Below are positions 50,711 through 61,773 of a DNA stretch of 64,000 bases, piece after piece. How positions within the stretch are numbered: position 1 is the stretch's first letter; every line of letters begins with the position of its first letter. The position numbers and the translations under genes were made by a program. Under the pieces are notes generated by a model that saw only the letters and a list, made by a program, of their open reading frames with translations, ran no database searches and was not told the DNA's origin. This DNA comes from Monilinia fructicola (Eukaryota > Ascomycota > Leotiomycetes > Helotiales > Sclerotiniaceae), in the NCBI GenBank assembly GCA_008692225.1, contig VICG01000006.1, forward strand, positions 997,501 to 1,061,500, read 5' to 3'.

Positions 50711-52073
50711 CTAATGAGTCAATAAATCCTCCTCCTCATCACTCTTTCCCTCATCATCCAATCCCAAATCTAAAACATCCTCATCCTCGACAATCCCCCC
50801 ACCTAGTTCTAATTCTTCCCCCAAAAGCCCCTCTCTTTCTTCCCCTTCACTCCCGCTTCTTGCTCTCCCCTCTCCATTCTCCACATCATGACCATTGCCA
50901 TCCCCCTTCTCTTCCTCTTCTCTCCTTCCAATAATCACATTCCCGGCAACCAATAACGCCGCGCCTAGGAACCATAGTGGTGGCAGACTTTCCGAGAAAA
51001 TTATAAAGCCAAGGACGGCTGTTATCATGAAATTTGATGATGTGTTTATGATAGAGACTTGGACGGTCGAGGTACCGCGCGCGAGAGCTTTTGTAAAGAG
51101 CGTCCACATAATACCATTGAATACCAAGTTAAGGAGAAAGAAGATCTGTTATCACCGTGTTTTAGCGAAATGTGCAACGAAGAAGACCTTGTGGTTATGC
51201 TGGTGTCCCATGTTCACATGAAAAGCTACACCAAGAATAATCGAATAACCGAATAATCAAATGAAACGGAAACTCACTCCTCGCACACCATATTCAACCA
51301 CCTTTTCACCCTCCCCCAAGCCAAAGAATCCTGCGACATGCTCTGCAAATGAAGTCGTTAATTGTGTCGTTGTTCTGTTTGAATAAAGCGTCAGCGCTCC
51401 ACGTCCTAGCGATGGCATAACTGTTCCTCCTTGTATCTTCGCGAGAAGAAACTGTTTCAACGCATCCGCACACATTTCGATAAGCCACTTCTCTTTCCCT
51501 TTCAGATACTCGCAATCTATGGCAATACAAATCCTGAGCATCGAAATGCTACCATGAATGAATAAACCCAACCTACAATTTCGCAAACACTCCATTAAAA
51601 GCCGCACAAGCACCACTAGCCACAGCCAGTAAAATCCATTGTGATTTCCGACTAATGTTTTCCATCATATGTTCTTCTACTTCGTTTTCCTCAATGATGT
51701 CGTCGTTATCTTGTTCTCCCTCGTCCCTCTCTCCACGTAACGAAGATATTGACTTCGTAATCCTAGTTGCATTATATCCATCATTCACTATCCTATTCTT
51801 AGCCTGACCCTTGGTATCTCTAACCCCTGTTGATGTTGTGCCGAAGAGGGGTTTACGTGGATCATCCACACTACCTAGCCCGTCATCGGTCTCCTCGGAA
51901 GAGGTGGTAGCGGACATGGTGGAACCGTTGCGAAGATTGTTTGAAGTGAGGGCTGATGTTGTGCCGGCGGTCGTTCCCACTAATCCTGAGGACTCGCGAT
52001 TATTCGATTCATTAATGAATGCTGGGGAGGAAAGGGTGGAGGATTGCGTTTTGCGTTTAGTTGGGCGGAGCAT
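50711..52073 (-). CDS. TMEM42/EamA-like four-helix membrane protein
   Basis: Integral membrane protein of the drug/metabolite-transporter superfamily, small TMEM42-like branch; substrate unknown. Exons are 52073-51577, 51374-51278 and 51145-50711, encoding 342 residues. The first 145 residues are Ser/Thr-rich and acidic, presumably cytosolic. Four hydrophobic helices follow: QWILLAVASGACAAFNGVFA, IFFLLNLVFNGIMWTLFTKA, a segment around NTSSNFMITAVLGFIIFSES, and LWFLGAALLVAGNVIIG. Together they form half of a ten-helix EamA transporter, with the usual S-N-F motif and ESLPPLWFLG loop. The tail is strongly acidic. Intron 1 is about 200 bases long, so a small missed exon is possible, though the joined frame is exact. 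Confidence 0.82.
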
Positions 52074-53075
52074 GGTGATGATCCAAGAGTTTCCTTAACC
52101 CTAGGGTTGCGGTAGTTGTTAATCATCCCTTTCTTTAAGAAGTGTCGTTTAGGGGTGATGTACGGAGTAGTAAGTAAGAGAATTACGGTGCCCGGAAAAT
52201 AAATGGAGGAGCAGTTGAGTAAGGTTGGATGTTTGTCGTTTTTATTTTTATTTTTGTATTCTATGTACTTACTGTATTGTCAAACTCTCGCCGGCGATTC
52301 AATGAGTGTGATAGTTGTCGTCAAAACAATTGTATAAGGTCTTGGGATTTCTGAAATATTCCCCTTGCCGAAAACTAGGAAGTCAAGTGGAAGTCAAGTG
52401 CATCGCTCCTTTTCTTCCTAAAGTTCGTGACATTACTCTGTACGAGGAAATTCATCATCTCCAGGTCCTCTCACCCTCACCACAAACTCTACTTTCATAT
52501 CATATTTTCCTATCCCCTTCGTTCTCTCTATCAACCAGCAAGCGCCACTTCCACAGAAATCATTGAACTGTCACTCAATTTCTTATGTTCCAGTGCACCC
52601 ATCCGTCAATCGAGCTATTCAAATATACCAGTCTATGATCAAGAACCATTTTTCTTATTTTTTACAATTCCCATGTGTCAAAACTTTGCAGCATAGTTGC
52701 TGCTTTGATATTGAAATGAGGCCTACGAAAGCTATAGGAGGATAGGTCACTTGTGGGAGGGTAATCAGGTCTAAGATGAATGGGATTGATGGCTTAGTAG
52801 TCATTGCCAGGAATTCTATTGCCTCCTCGGGTGGTTTGACGGACCGGTATAAAGGCAAGGAGGTGAGAAATCGTGTTATCATGTTATATTTTCTATTGGC
52901 ATGAAGAAGAAATCCTATGGAACTATTGTCGATGCTCGGAAATTCTTTCGACAAAATATATCAAATTACTCTACATATATGACATATACCAATATGAAAA
53001 AAAAGAGAGCTCTGCTGGAATGAGTAGAACATTTCGGTGGCACAAGTCAAAACAATATTCAGCGCCGCTATACGC
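52074..53075. other. Intergenic region upstream of TMEM42-like gene
   Basis: About 1 kb between the TMEM42-like gene start and the 3' end of the O-methyltransferase gene. No gene or repeat is recognised. Confidence 0.45.
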
Positions 53076-54441
53076 TTATTTGAGCTGCGCGACGATAATA
53101 GAGTGTCTCATAACAGGGCTGTAGGTCTTGATTTCTAGAATTTGTAAGCCAGCCTTGCCAAGAAGAGAATACCACTGTTCCTCATTGCGCTCCATTGCGC
53201 CATGCTTGGCGTACATGTGTAAATCCAAGCATGCAGCCCACCAGTGCACCCCAATGTTGGGAAGGACCATATCATCGATAAGAATTTTGGATCCAGGAGC
53301 CATTGCAGGAACCAGATTCTTGAGAATTTGAACCGCTTCGCTGTCCTCCCAATCATGAAGAACAGTGCGAAGGTAATAAAAATCTGCGCCTGTATGGTTT
53401 TTGTTAGCGCGAAATTGGAATCATTTACAGGGAGCTTACCAATCACAACTTGTGGAGTAAAGAAATCGTGCGCCATAGCCTTAACGCCTTTGATGGATGG
53501 CGCTATCTTGATAGTTTCCGGGCGGTCTTGCAAGACTATCCTGTTCTCAAGTTCAGGAAAGCGCGCTGCGAGTCGAGCACATTGCTGGCCCATACCACCT
53601 CCAACATCGACGAGAACCACATCCGACTTTCCCTCACTTATAGTAGGAACCACGTCCAGCCAGTCTCCTTCCCGGGGGATGCTCATAAGTTGCTGGAACC
53701 ACTGCAGAGGTTGTGGGTTTTGTTGGGCCCAGGAGAAGAAGTCCAGGTCAGTATTCGCGCCCATATTCCAAGCTAACTTTCCTCCAGTGTGGTTCTGATA
53801 CTGTTGTTTTTCAAGAAATTCCGGAAGGGCCTGATAAGTCGGACCTCCAATGTGGAACCTTCACTTGTGTCAGTCACCTCACTATCAAGATAATTTGCCG
53901 GCCACAATAATAAGCAACTCGGACTTACGTATACTTGAGACCACCCTCTACACGAGGATCGGAAAAGACCCTCGTTGTGTTGTTGGCGGCAAAATGATCC
54001 TTGTCCGTCTCTTTAACCATACGAATAGATGCCAGGTATCGCATAAGTCGCCCGAAAAGCAGTGGATCAACTACATTCGGATCGGCAAGCATATCCAAAC
54101 TCAGAGGATTCGTGCTCTCAGAAAGTTTCTTGAAAAATGCCGAGATTGAGAACTGATATCACTACTGAGATTTCCAGGGACTTGGGGTTGGTCCTCAGCG
54201 TCTGTGTTAATCTTAAGCTTTAGAATTTACTTACTGAGTTGAACATGCGAAGCATGGTGTCATAAGGTGTTTCCATCTCCTCTGCAAGTCGACGAAGCGT
54301 ATCTTGCATACCTAAACGGGTGGTCTCGTTACTTTTTTCCACGTACCCGGTGAGAGGCTTCAAGTGAGCGCTACCTCCGGCATTCAGATCATGTGCATTC
54401 TTGGTGCAGTTGACACATGCGTGCTTCTCTGGAGTAGCCAT
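53076..54441 (-). CDS. SAM-dependent O-methyltransferase (COMT type, one 1-base frameshift)
   Basis: Class-I-fold O-methyltransferase of the kind used in fungal polyketide tailoring; substrate unknown. Exons are 54441-54235, about 54180-53929, 53858-53440 and 53389-53076. The N-terminal dimerisation region includes DTLRRLAEEMETPYDTMLRM and a winged-helix part (MLADPNVVDPLLFGRLMRYL). The SAM site is VLVDVGGGMGQQCARLAARF, and the catalytic base is the His in RTVLHDWEDSEAV, followed by ILIDDMVLPNIG. A T-run of five (plus-strand A, 54133-54137) breaks the frame. With four, the reading is ISVVISVLNLGIFKKLSEST and the product is 396 residues. The acceptor of intron 1 is my least certain splice. The gene sits 1.6 kb from an AflR-like regulator; AflR partners of the AflJ type are methyltransferase-like, but here the SAM and His motifs are intact, favouring a true enzyme. 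Confidence 0.87.
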
Positions 54442-56074
54442 AATGAAATGGGTCTGGATTACTTCTTGAAAGAATGCTATAGGTGGTGGTCCTTTGTTAA
54501 TGGCACAGCCCTGGAGTGGTTTGATTCTACTCTCAATTCATAGCGCATGCCCCTACTTAAGCAATTTAGCTCATCTATCTAGAATTTCTTGAGGAGCATC
54601 ATTCTAGCTAAGAGAGAATTCGGGAAAATATGCTTACATCCTTAATGGTTCAGACTCAGTAGCAGATATACATGCCGGATTCCGACCTTGGAACCCGACG
54701 CTAGGTAAGCTACGGTTCGAAACTACCGATTACCTACCGCCTATGAACCCTAAATTCGTCATTTGCGGAGCAATTAACAACCATTGGCCTCTTAATCCAT
54801 CATAATTCAAACTACAGAAGTAAATCGGCCACTCGCATGGTTGATGGGGAAAATATGCACGATAGCTTTAATTCATTAATGCAAATATCTGGATTAGATG
54901 TTAGAGATTTTTTCAAGGAAAAGAAGTCTACCTCAAGGCTTCGGGCTCTTCCGAATGTCACGTAGTCTCACTTACTACGTAAATATCCTCCAAAAATGCT
55001 ATGAGAGTCAGTAATTGCGCGAATAATCTGCCTGGTAATTGCATGGAACCCTCCTAAAAGCAAGTTCGATGCCTGCTAACTTCTCATGCTCGAGATATTA
55101 TTGATGGTCTTCACTTGCAGCTTTGTAAACAAGATCTTGTGGCGACCTTGGGCTCAAAGTTCTCATAATTTTGCGAACTTGCCTGAAAATGTCTATTATA
55201 TAATATTAATTCTGTACCCTCTCGCATTCAGGTCATCTGATGTTGATTTTGGACTCTCGCTTATCCTTTATATTTGATGGAGTTGCCTTTCACTTTGTGA
55301 GCTCTCGCGATCTTCTTACCTTGTTTAAGCATTTCTGATAATTGTATCAGGCGTCTTCAAATCAACCAAATAATGAATAAATGAGGGACATGTTCATTCC
55401 TGTGGCATTTATCGAAAGCTCACTTGTCGTGCTCATTGCTCTGGCGTTCCAATCTCGTGCACGAATACTACTAGCTACGTAAGAATTCCTACAGCATGAT
55501 TAGTCTCGTGTTCTACATGGAATAAAAGGTGTGAATCGATTCAATGCAAAGAAGTGTGGATTTTCTGATATGGATTTTCTAATGAAGGTCTTTAGCGTAA
55601 AAGCCAACCACTTGCCGTGGGTCACCTCCTCTATTTATCAATTCACACTGGAAACGAAAGAGAATCGTACATCTAATTGCTGGCTACATCTATTCTTAAG
55701 TGTATTCCTCTACTTCCAGTTGCCCAAGTAAACATATATGGAATGGCGACAACAGCAAGTGCTTTTATTATCTGAAAGTCTGGGAACTGCATATTGACGA
55801 AGTTGTAACGGTCAATATGGGTGGACATGGCGTTAAGTATTGACGAATATCTTCAACACCAGAGTATAATTATTATCAGATGAATACATCAGATATGAAA
55901 TACTTTATACTAAAGCTATTTCAGGCGGCTTGATTCTGGCTGCATACAATTTGACACTTTTCTTTACAACCACCCATCCTCTCAATTTGATGAGCATTTG
56001 CTCACTGTACGCATCTCATGAATATTTGCATTGATAGTGTTATATGCTAAATAGATATGATCATACTAGATCAA
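54442..56074. other. Gene-free AT-rich region
   Basis: About 1.6 kb between the O-methyltransferase start and the 3' end of the Zn2Cys6 gene. It is AT-rich, with many stops in all frames and no recognisable relic. A GGTTCGAAACTACC string near 54715 resembles a B box but has no A box partner. Confidence 0.5.
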
Positions 56075-56998
56075 TTAGTCCGAAGAGCTCATCGTTCGGT
56101 CGATGGTATCATGAAGCCTTGATCGCAGTGACAATATCAGGCGGGGTGAAGGACTCGCCACCCCTTCATCCTCCTTAGCACTATAAAATTTTGAAAAATG
56201 AAGCACCAAAGTCGCGACGTTTCGAAGCTCGTGTGATACCTGCCCCGTCTCTGACTCCAGCTTATCTTCAATCTTAATCTTTTGGTGTAGATTCTCAATA
56301 AGGTCCAGCATCATGTGACATATTGATGTAAGTAGGAGAAGAACATCCGAATTTTGAGAACAAGGACAAATAAGAATGCGACAAATCAATTTCTTGGCTG
56401 TTAATAGAGAAGTTTTGACGCTGGCAAAACAGCTCCGAATCCCGCCGTTCAGTCCCTCGGAGCTGGATATCAGGTTTTCTAGAATGTTCAATCCTACTAA
56501 AGTGCAATCAGCGTCTGCGGTGGGTGCCACGCATACCGCGGCTGTACTGTTCAAAGAATTTCCTGCTTGTACACATCCCGATGCGATGCTGACTTTGTTA
56601 TCCGAACTTCCAGTTAAACAGTTGAGACTCTGTTCCGCCAATATATCATTCTTCAACAGCCCGAAATAAGGCTCCTGAGAAGCCAAAGGGTGATTAAAGC
56701 TATCATGTTTTGAGGAGAGTATCGACTCAGACGAAGTTGTCAAATGAATGGACTCAGATGAAGTGTTTATTGATGATTGTGCTGTGCATGGCCGATATGG
56801 TCTACCAACACGACGTGCTGGACTATAATGGCAGCGAAAACCAGATTTATCACACCTCTTACAGGATGGCTTCTCTTTAGTGCAACGGATTTTCGAAGTT
56901 GAGCACAGGTCGCACGATTCCTTCAGCTTGATCAATCTGGATAAGGAGGGAGAAGTGACTTTATTCATAACTTTTTGGGGGAATGAAAAAAAGAGCAA
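56075..56998 (-). CDS. AflR-like Zn2Cys6 transcription factor
   Basis: Putative pathway-specific regulator of a secondary-metabolite cluster. It is a single exon encoding up to 307 residues. The Zn2Cys6 binuclear cluster is at about residues 29-57 in a CX2CX6CX6CX2CX6C pattern: CDLCSTSKIRC, then CKRCDKSGFRC, followed by HYSPARRVGRPYRPC. That linker is typical of AflR-class proteins. The C-terminal half has the AflR helical domain (LLLLTSICHMMLDLIENLHQ, then ELRNVATLVLHFSKFYSA and LSLRSRLHDTIDRTMSS). It is shorter than AflR itself (about 440 residues). A second in-frame ATG at residue 11 is a possible start. It is divergent from the next gene, sharing about 0.7 kb of promoter DNA. No backbone synthase is in the window. 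Confidence 0.87.
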   Translation of the reverse strand: MLFFSFPQKVMNKVTSPSLSRLIKLKESCDLCSTSKIRCTKEKPSCKRCDKSGFRCHYSPARRVGRPYRPCTAQSSINTSSESIHLTTSSESILSSKHDSFNHPLASQEPYFGLLKNDILAEQSLNCLTGSSDNKVSIASGCVQAGNSLNSTAAVCVAPTADADCTLVGLNILENLISSSEGLNGGIRSCFASVKTSLLTAKKLICRILICPCSQNSDVLLLLTSICHMMLDLIENLHQKIKIEDKLESETGQVSHELRNVATLVLHFSKFYSAKEDEGVASPSPRLILSLRSRLHDTIDRTMSSSD

Positions 56999-57701
56999 GA
57001 GGCGGAGGATAACTTAGAACATTTCGCAGCAAAAGTGGTAAAAGTGGTAAAAGAGATAGCTATTGTGGAGGAAGTAGGAGGAGGGAAACCGAAATCATCC
57101 TAGAGTGGACATGGCTAACATTGAGATATCTAAAAGGTGTAGGTTTAGAGCTATCTCACCAAGGCGTACATTTGAGATGTAAGTTATAAATTGCCGTTAA
57201 AGGGACTGCAGGTTTTGTGGACGTCATTGGCCACATCGCGTACGTACAAATGCTTACATCGAGCAGTTTGTAAAATTGGTTTCTGAGATGAAGAAACAAA
57301 GATGGAATGCAATAATGCGGCGCGAGAGACTGATTATTTTACGGACCAATCTTACGAAATTAACTTAATGGCTTCGAAAAATGCCCCTGTTCGTCGTATT
57401 CGCAGCAATATCTCGACAGCGGCTCGCGACTGCTTATTCATGACAAGCCGGAATTCGAAGAAAACATTCCTCGCATGACTGAAACAAATCTAAATAACAA
57501 TAATTGACTATACGAGATTCAGTTTTACACCACTGAGGATAGTGATGCTTATCTTGCGAAAGCAAGATTGTGTATGAATTCAACTACAAACCAAGAAATA
57601 CAACGATTTCAGACATGAAACCGAGCATTTGGTTTGGAGTTGAATGCTGATGGTCCAATGATAGTATGACTGGTTTCAATTCTTTTGTGGCTGAGTGAGA
57701 A
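56999..57701. promoter_or_regulatory. Shared divergent promoter of two AflR-like genes
   Basis: A 0.7 kb region between divergently transcribed AflR-like genes. It must contain both promoters. I looked for the AflR site TCGN5CGA and did not find a clear copy by eye. A purine-rich tract with repeated AAAGTGGT lies near 57030-57050. Confidence 0.5.
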
Positions 57702-58778
57702 ATGAATTGTCTTTACGCAATAATCGAGTTCTACGAACTCGTACGGTGGGTATCTTCAAGAGGAGACACTGCGGCGCAAGTCGTTTATATTAGAAGCATA
57801 GCGCGATCCCAATACCTTTCAACATATGCATCGAACCATTTTATGATCAAAATGAATGATAGTGAGGCACATTCTGGGATTAGCATAACTGCTCCTGGTG
57901 ACGATGAGTGCACAGTGTTGCAACCTACCAATTCTTTGTTATCAAATCCGTCACGCCAATACAACTATACTAAAAATAATGAGGATGATTTCCTCGAAAA
58001 TCTCGACCTCCAAATGCCACAATCTCTCTTCAATCTTCCGGAAATGTTATCTTTCACTCCTGCGAGTGATAGCATAGAGCATGAGTCACCTACATTCGAA
58101 ATACCTCAAGTGGAAGGTGTTTCACTTCAATCACTCGGTTACAGGGAGCTCAGTAACTTCGAATCTACTTCCAAACTCTCTCGACAACCAAAAGCTCCTC
58201 GGGAAAAGAGATTTTGTGCGTCTGGCTTGAAATCTTGCAATTCTGTGGCGTTCAGTACTCTTCGAAAACTTCATATCCATCCAACTGCTGGCCTATGTAT
58301 CTTTCAAGAGTCGTCGGAACTTGCAGAAGTCTTGCGGCCGCCCATGCTCGACGAAATCTTGGAAGTGAATGCTGAAGCAATGCAAACTGTAAGCCGCATG
58401 CTAGAGTGTTCATGTATTGAGAAAATCTCACTCTGCTTGGTGGCTTGCATTATCTGCAACAAGGTGGTTTCGATAAACCTGAGAATGCTCCAGACCGAAG
58501 AGCAAGGCGGCTCTTCCGAGGCATCCAATCGAAATTGCATGATGCCAATACCTGGTTCGAGTGCAGCTGCAGAATATTGGCGGCAAGAGCAGACGATTCA
58601 GACTGATGTCAGGGTTGGGAACTTCACGGTAGATTCTGAAATTGCTGGGTGTGTTAGGTTATATATCGTATTGGAGGATTTGAAACGCCTACGGGCAATG
58701 GTAGAGAGGTTGGTTGGCAGGTTCACAGATGACACAATCACAGCTATCCTGCAGGATCTGTTAAAAAAGGATAGATAA
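57702..58778 (+). CDS. AflR-like regulator lacking the Zn2Cys6 domain
   Basis: A 358-residue open frame without introns whose C-terminal two thirds resembles the AflR regulatory domain: CNSVAFSTLRKLHIHP, AEAMQTVSRMLECSCIEKIS, LCLVACIICNKVVSINLRML, then a closing helix SEIAGCVRLYIVLEDLKRLR. The N-terminal part has no Cys cluster, and I see none upstream in frame. The effective start could be the ATG at 57852 (MNDSEAHSG), because the first 50 residues look unlike the family. It could be a partner or inhibitor of the divergent Zn2Cys6 gene, or a regulator that lost its DNA-binding exon. The family assignment is moderate; the function is inference. Confidence 0.65.
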   Translation: MNCLYAIIEFYELVRWVSSRGDTAAQVVYIRSIARSQYLSTYASNHFMIKMNDSEAHSGISITAPGDDECTVLQPTNSLLSNPSRQYNYTKNNEDDFLENLDLQMPQSLFNLPEMLSFTPASDSIEHESPTFEIPQVEGVSLQSLGYRELSNFESTSKLSRQPKAPREKRFCASGLKSCNSVAFSTLRKLHIHPTAGLCIFQESSELAEVLRPPMLDEILEVNAEAMQTVSRMLECSCIEKISLCLVACIICNKVVSINLRMLQTEEQGGSSEASNRNCMMPIPGSSAAAEYWRQEQTIQTDVRVGNFTVDSEIAGCVRLYIVLEDLKRLRAMVERLVGRFTDDTITAILQDLLKKDR

Positions 58779-60800
58779 ACATCCGTCACACAAAAAGATT
58801 ATGCTGAACTCATAGTAGATGTTACGCAGGCATTTATCTTATTGAAGTGGTATCTTTTACTTGCAATTTTAGGCCGACTGAAATGATCTTATAATTAATG
58901 CTTTGAAATACTAGTTTCTGATCCTATTAAACCTCCATCACCCATTGTACCGGGCTCTAGAACCCAGCTTTGCTGACTTGTGCATGGCAATCATTCAACA
59001 CTAAGTATTATTGCTTTCGAGAGAGAATCGATACGCAGAGACCAGGAGTCAACAGCACTCTTAGTTCCTGAGGCACTATGGAGATAACTCCGGTGTTCAG
59101 TAATTTGCTAGCTCAACTTTGGTCAATTGGCTTCTCCATGTACCTGCAGGCTTGGTAGCCCTGTCCTACTGCATTTTATTACTTTTGGACCTTGGAGTCT
59201 TGGAATCCTACCTACATCATTCAGTCGCTTTCTCATCATTCCCTCCATGTTCCTTTGGCACCTTCCCATTGTTTCTCAAAAGATAAAGCCAACTATATCT
59301 GGTTCACAGGTTAATATAATGTTGGGTAATTTCAATCTAAATACCCATAGAACCTCCTCTGTTTATAGCATGGCATATGCCCGAATAGGTTACAACACCA
59401 CCTACATACATACATCTTCGGGAATCACGTAAGCCTTCGGATTCCGATATGCACCTCTGATTGCGCGTACTATAGGCGCAGCCTTACCTCTAAGCATATG
59501 TTGTACTGATTCGTCTGTCAGATGCCCACCATAAAAGATAAGCCAAGGTTACCATACCTTGACATCTGTATGAAGGGGGCACAGCGCTATCACCGTTTTT
59601 GGTGGCTCGGGAAACATCAGTTCCAGGTTCCGATTGACGCAAACCAATCTAATTTGGCCGTTCGATTATGAGGTTCGGATCACCCCAACTATATTTGATC
59701 TAATGACGATTCTTATCATCGAGAGTTCAACCTCATCTGGACTCCGAAGTTTCAGAATACAACCATGTCAACCTAAGTTGATGGCAAGATGCCGCTTTGC
59801 TGGCACGTCTTACAATCTTGCAGTGAGCTCGCTAAAGACGGCACCCAGGGGTAAACTTACCTACATTAGGTTCAAAACACAGCCCTAGAGTTCTCAGTGA
59901 TAGCAGTTTCATCATCCGTAAGCTTGTTGACCGGGGCGCTTACAGGCACCGAACGTGCATTTGACTCCTGTACAACGTGCGTAAGGTCTCGCCAGATGGG
60001 CCTTTCCCGAGGAGAAATTGCACTTCTACCGGATATGATCTTTGTAAAGCGGTGTTATGCGTATCAATACGGTCGTACTCCGTAGGTTGAGTAAGGTAGC
60101 CTTTGATGTCCACTGGTTGACTTATTCCCCGCATATGAAAACTTCAGAGCTGGTGATTTTCTTCACATGTGATCGTAATATTAACGGCTCAGATGATGAC
60201 GAGATGCATTACCACATCTCAATACATACCTTCTCTTGAGTTCACATCTCAACTTCGTTCCCGTAACAACTGGAGGTAAATGAAACGCTCTGCAGTGAAG
60301 GTCACGGTTGCATCACTTGGCTGGGAATGATCTTTTAGAGCTCCAAATGGCAGTAGTGAAATCCGCGGTAGAAAGAGAAAATGGGAATCGTATCACAGTA
60401 TGAATGTGGAACCGATGGCGATGTGTATATAGTTTCTGACTTTTCGATTCTGATACTCTTACATCTTCTACATTTTCTCCGAGCCTTTCTCTCAGCCCAT
60501 CGCATCAACTTGCATGATCCAACTTAGATGAAAGCTGCATACACTGTACTGAAAGACTCTCCTGCTTGGGAGCTTTGAGCCGTAAACTTGTGATACTGCG
60601 ATACCATCTCCTTATGCACGGTGGAATGTAGTTGCAGAGCAATAACATAGCAGCCTTGAAATCAATAAACCACTTCACCACTATCCCAAATATTATCACT
60701 CTGCGATGCAAACCCAAACAACAGCATTACTATCACCAAATAAGCGCGCCCTCTGGCATAGCATTTCCTTCGAAAAGAGATGGGTTGAGAATCATGAACC
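58779..60800. other. Gene-free region
   Basis: About 2 kb with only short open frames. None resembles a known family, and no decayed synthase of a secondary-metabolite cluster could be recognised. Simple repeats are scarce here compared with 35-39 kb. Confidence 0.45.
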
Positions 60801-61773
60801 TCAATGACTGTTTTTCTTCTTTTGAACCTCAACGCATAATTTGATTTTCCTCGACTTTCGGCGTTGTCCAAAACAGCAAATCGCTCGCGTTACTTGCAAA
60901 TGGTGGAAACCTTGGTGAATCTTGAGATAGGTGACGATCTTCATAATAGCAGCATCGAAGTTCTGACTGGTGTACCAGCTCATACGAAGATGCAGGTGAT
61001 GCTCGGTTACCAGCGAGTAAGTGTCGCGTGAATAGCTCCAATATCTCTCAAGTATCCCTCGTCTGTACACTCTTGCTCTGTTTTTTTGAGCGCAGGCTGA
61101 AACAGACCTCTGACCACGTTCTTCTCACCGTCTGTCTCACTTTCTGTGGGGCACTCGGAATCTCTTGATTCAATCGCATACCGACATTACATAGAAATAT
61201 ATCCATCTCCTCTTTCGTTGGTTCATATCGGTATGATAGAGAAGTCCGAAATTTTTCCGTGTCAAATACATCTTTATCAAGAAAACTGGGATGGATTCCC
61301 GCGATTTTGGGATTAGGGTTGCTCAGAAGATAATGAAATTCTTCTAGCAAGTAATTCCTTTCCCCATCGGGTCCTTTCTCAGGTCTCTCCATGAACCGTT
61401 CCTCATAAAATGCCTCCCAGGCCTCATCGGGTGCGTCTTTCCAAACATCCTCCTCACGCACCATATGACCCGTCTCTATAACGCCATGCAACCATCTCTC
61501 AATTCTCTCTTCGAATGCTTCTACCCCAGGCACCGCATTGTCAAGTGCATTGGGAAGGTTCTCAAGTATTGAAGTAACAAAATCAAGCACCTCACCTGTA
61601 CATGTGCCGTCTGATTCGTCAAAGGAACTGCCCTCCTTGCAAGTAATCAAATCATCAAAATCTTTTTCCAGCAATATCGGTATCGAAATAGCCGAGTCAT
61701 GTATACTCTTCCGTTTTACCACAGCTTTGGCAGATTGGAAGAGTTTCTTGATCGCTAGAAAAGGAGAATTCAT
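60801..61773 (-). CDS. Unknown protein (probable 1-base frameshift)
   Basis: I do not recognise this protein. From the ATG at 61773 it reads 241 residues to 61048. It has an acidic middle (GEVLDFVTSILENLPNALDN, then EAFEERIERWLHGVIETGHM) and an aromatic-rich segment (VWKDAPDEAWEAFYEERFM, FHYLLSNPNPKIAGIHPSF). No signal peptide or membrane helix is seen. At a T7 run on the plus strand (61081-61087) removing one base lets the frame continue as RARVYRRGILERYWSYSRDT and SLVTEHHLHLRMSWYTSQNF to 60801, for about 323 residues. The continuation looks protein-like, and the same homopolymer fault occurs in neighbours, so I favour the longer form. A missed intron is the alternative. Confidence 0.55.

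Noticed and set aside
54700..54740. B-box-like GGTTCGAAACTACC as a tRNA gene
   Set aside because: No A box at the right distance and no acceptor stem can be paired.
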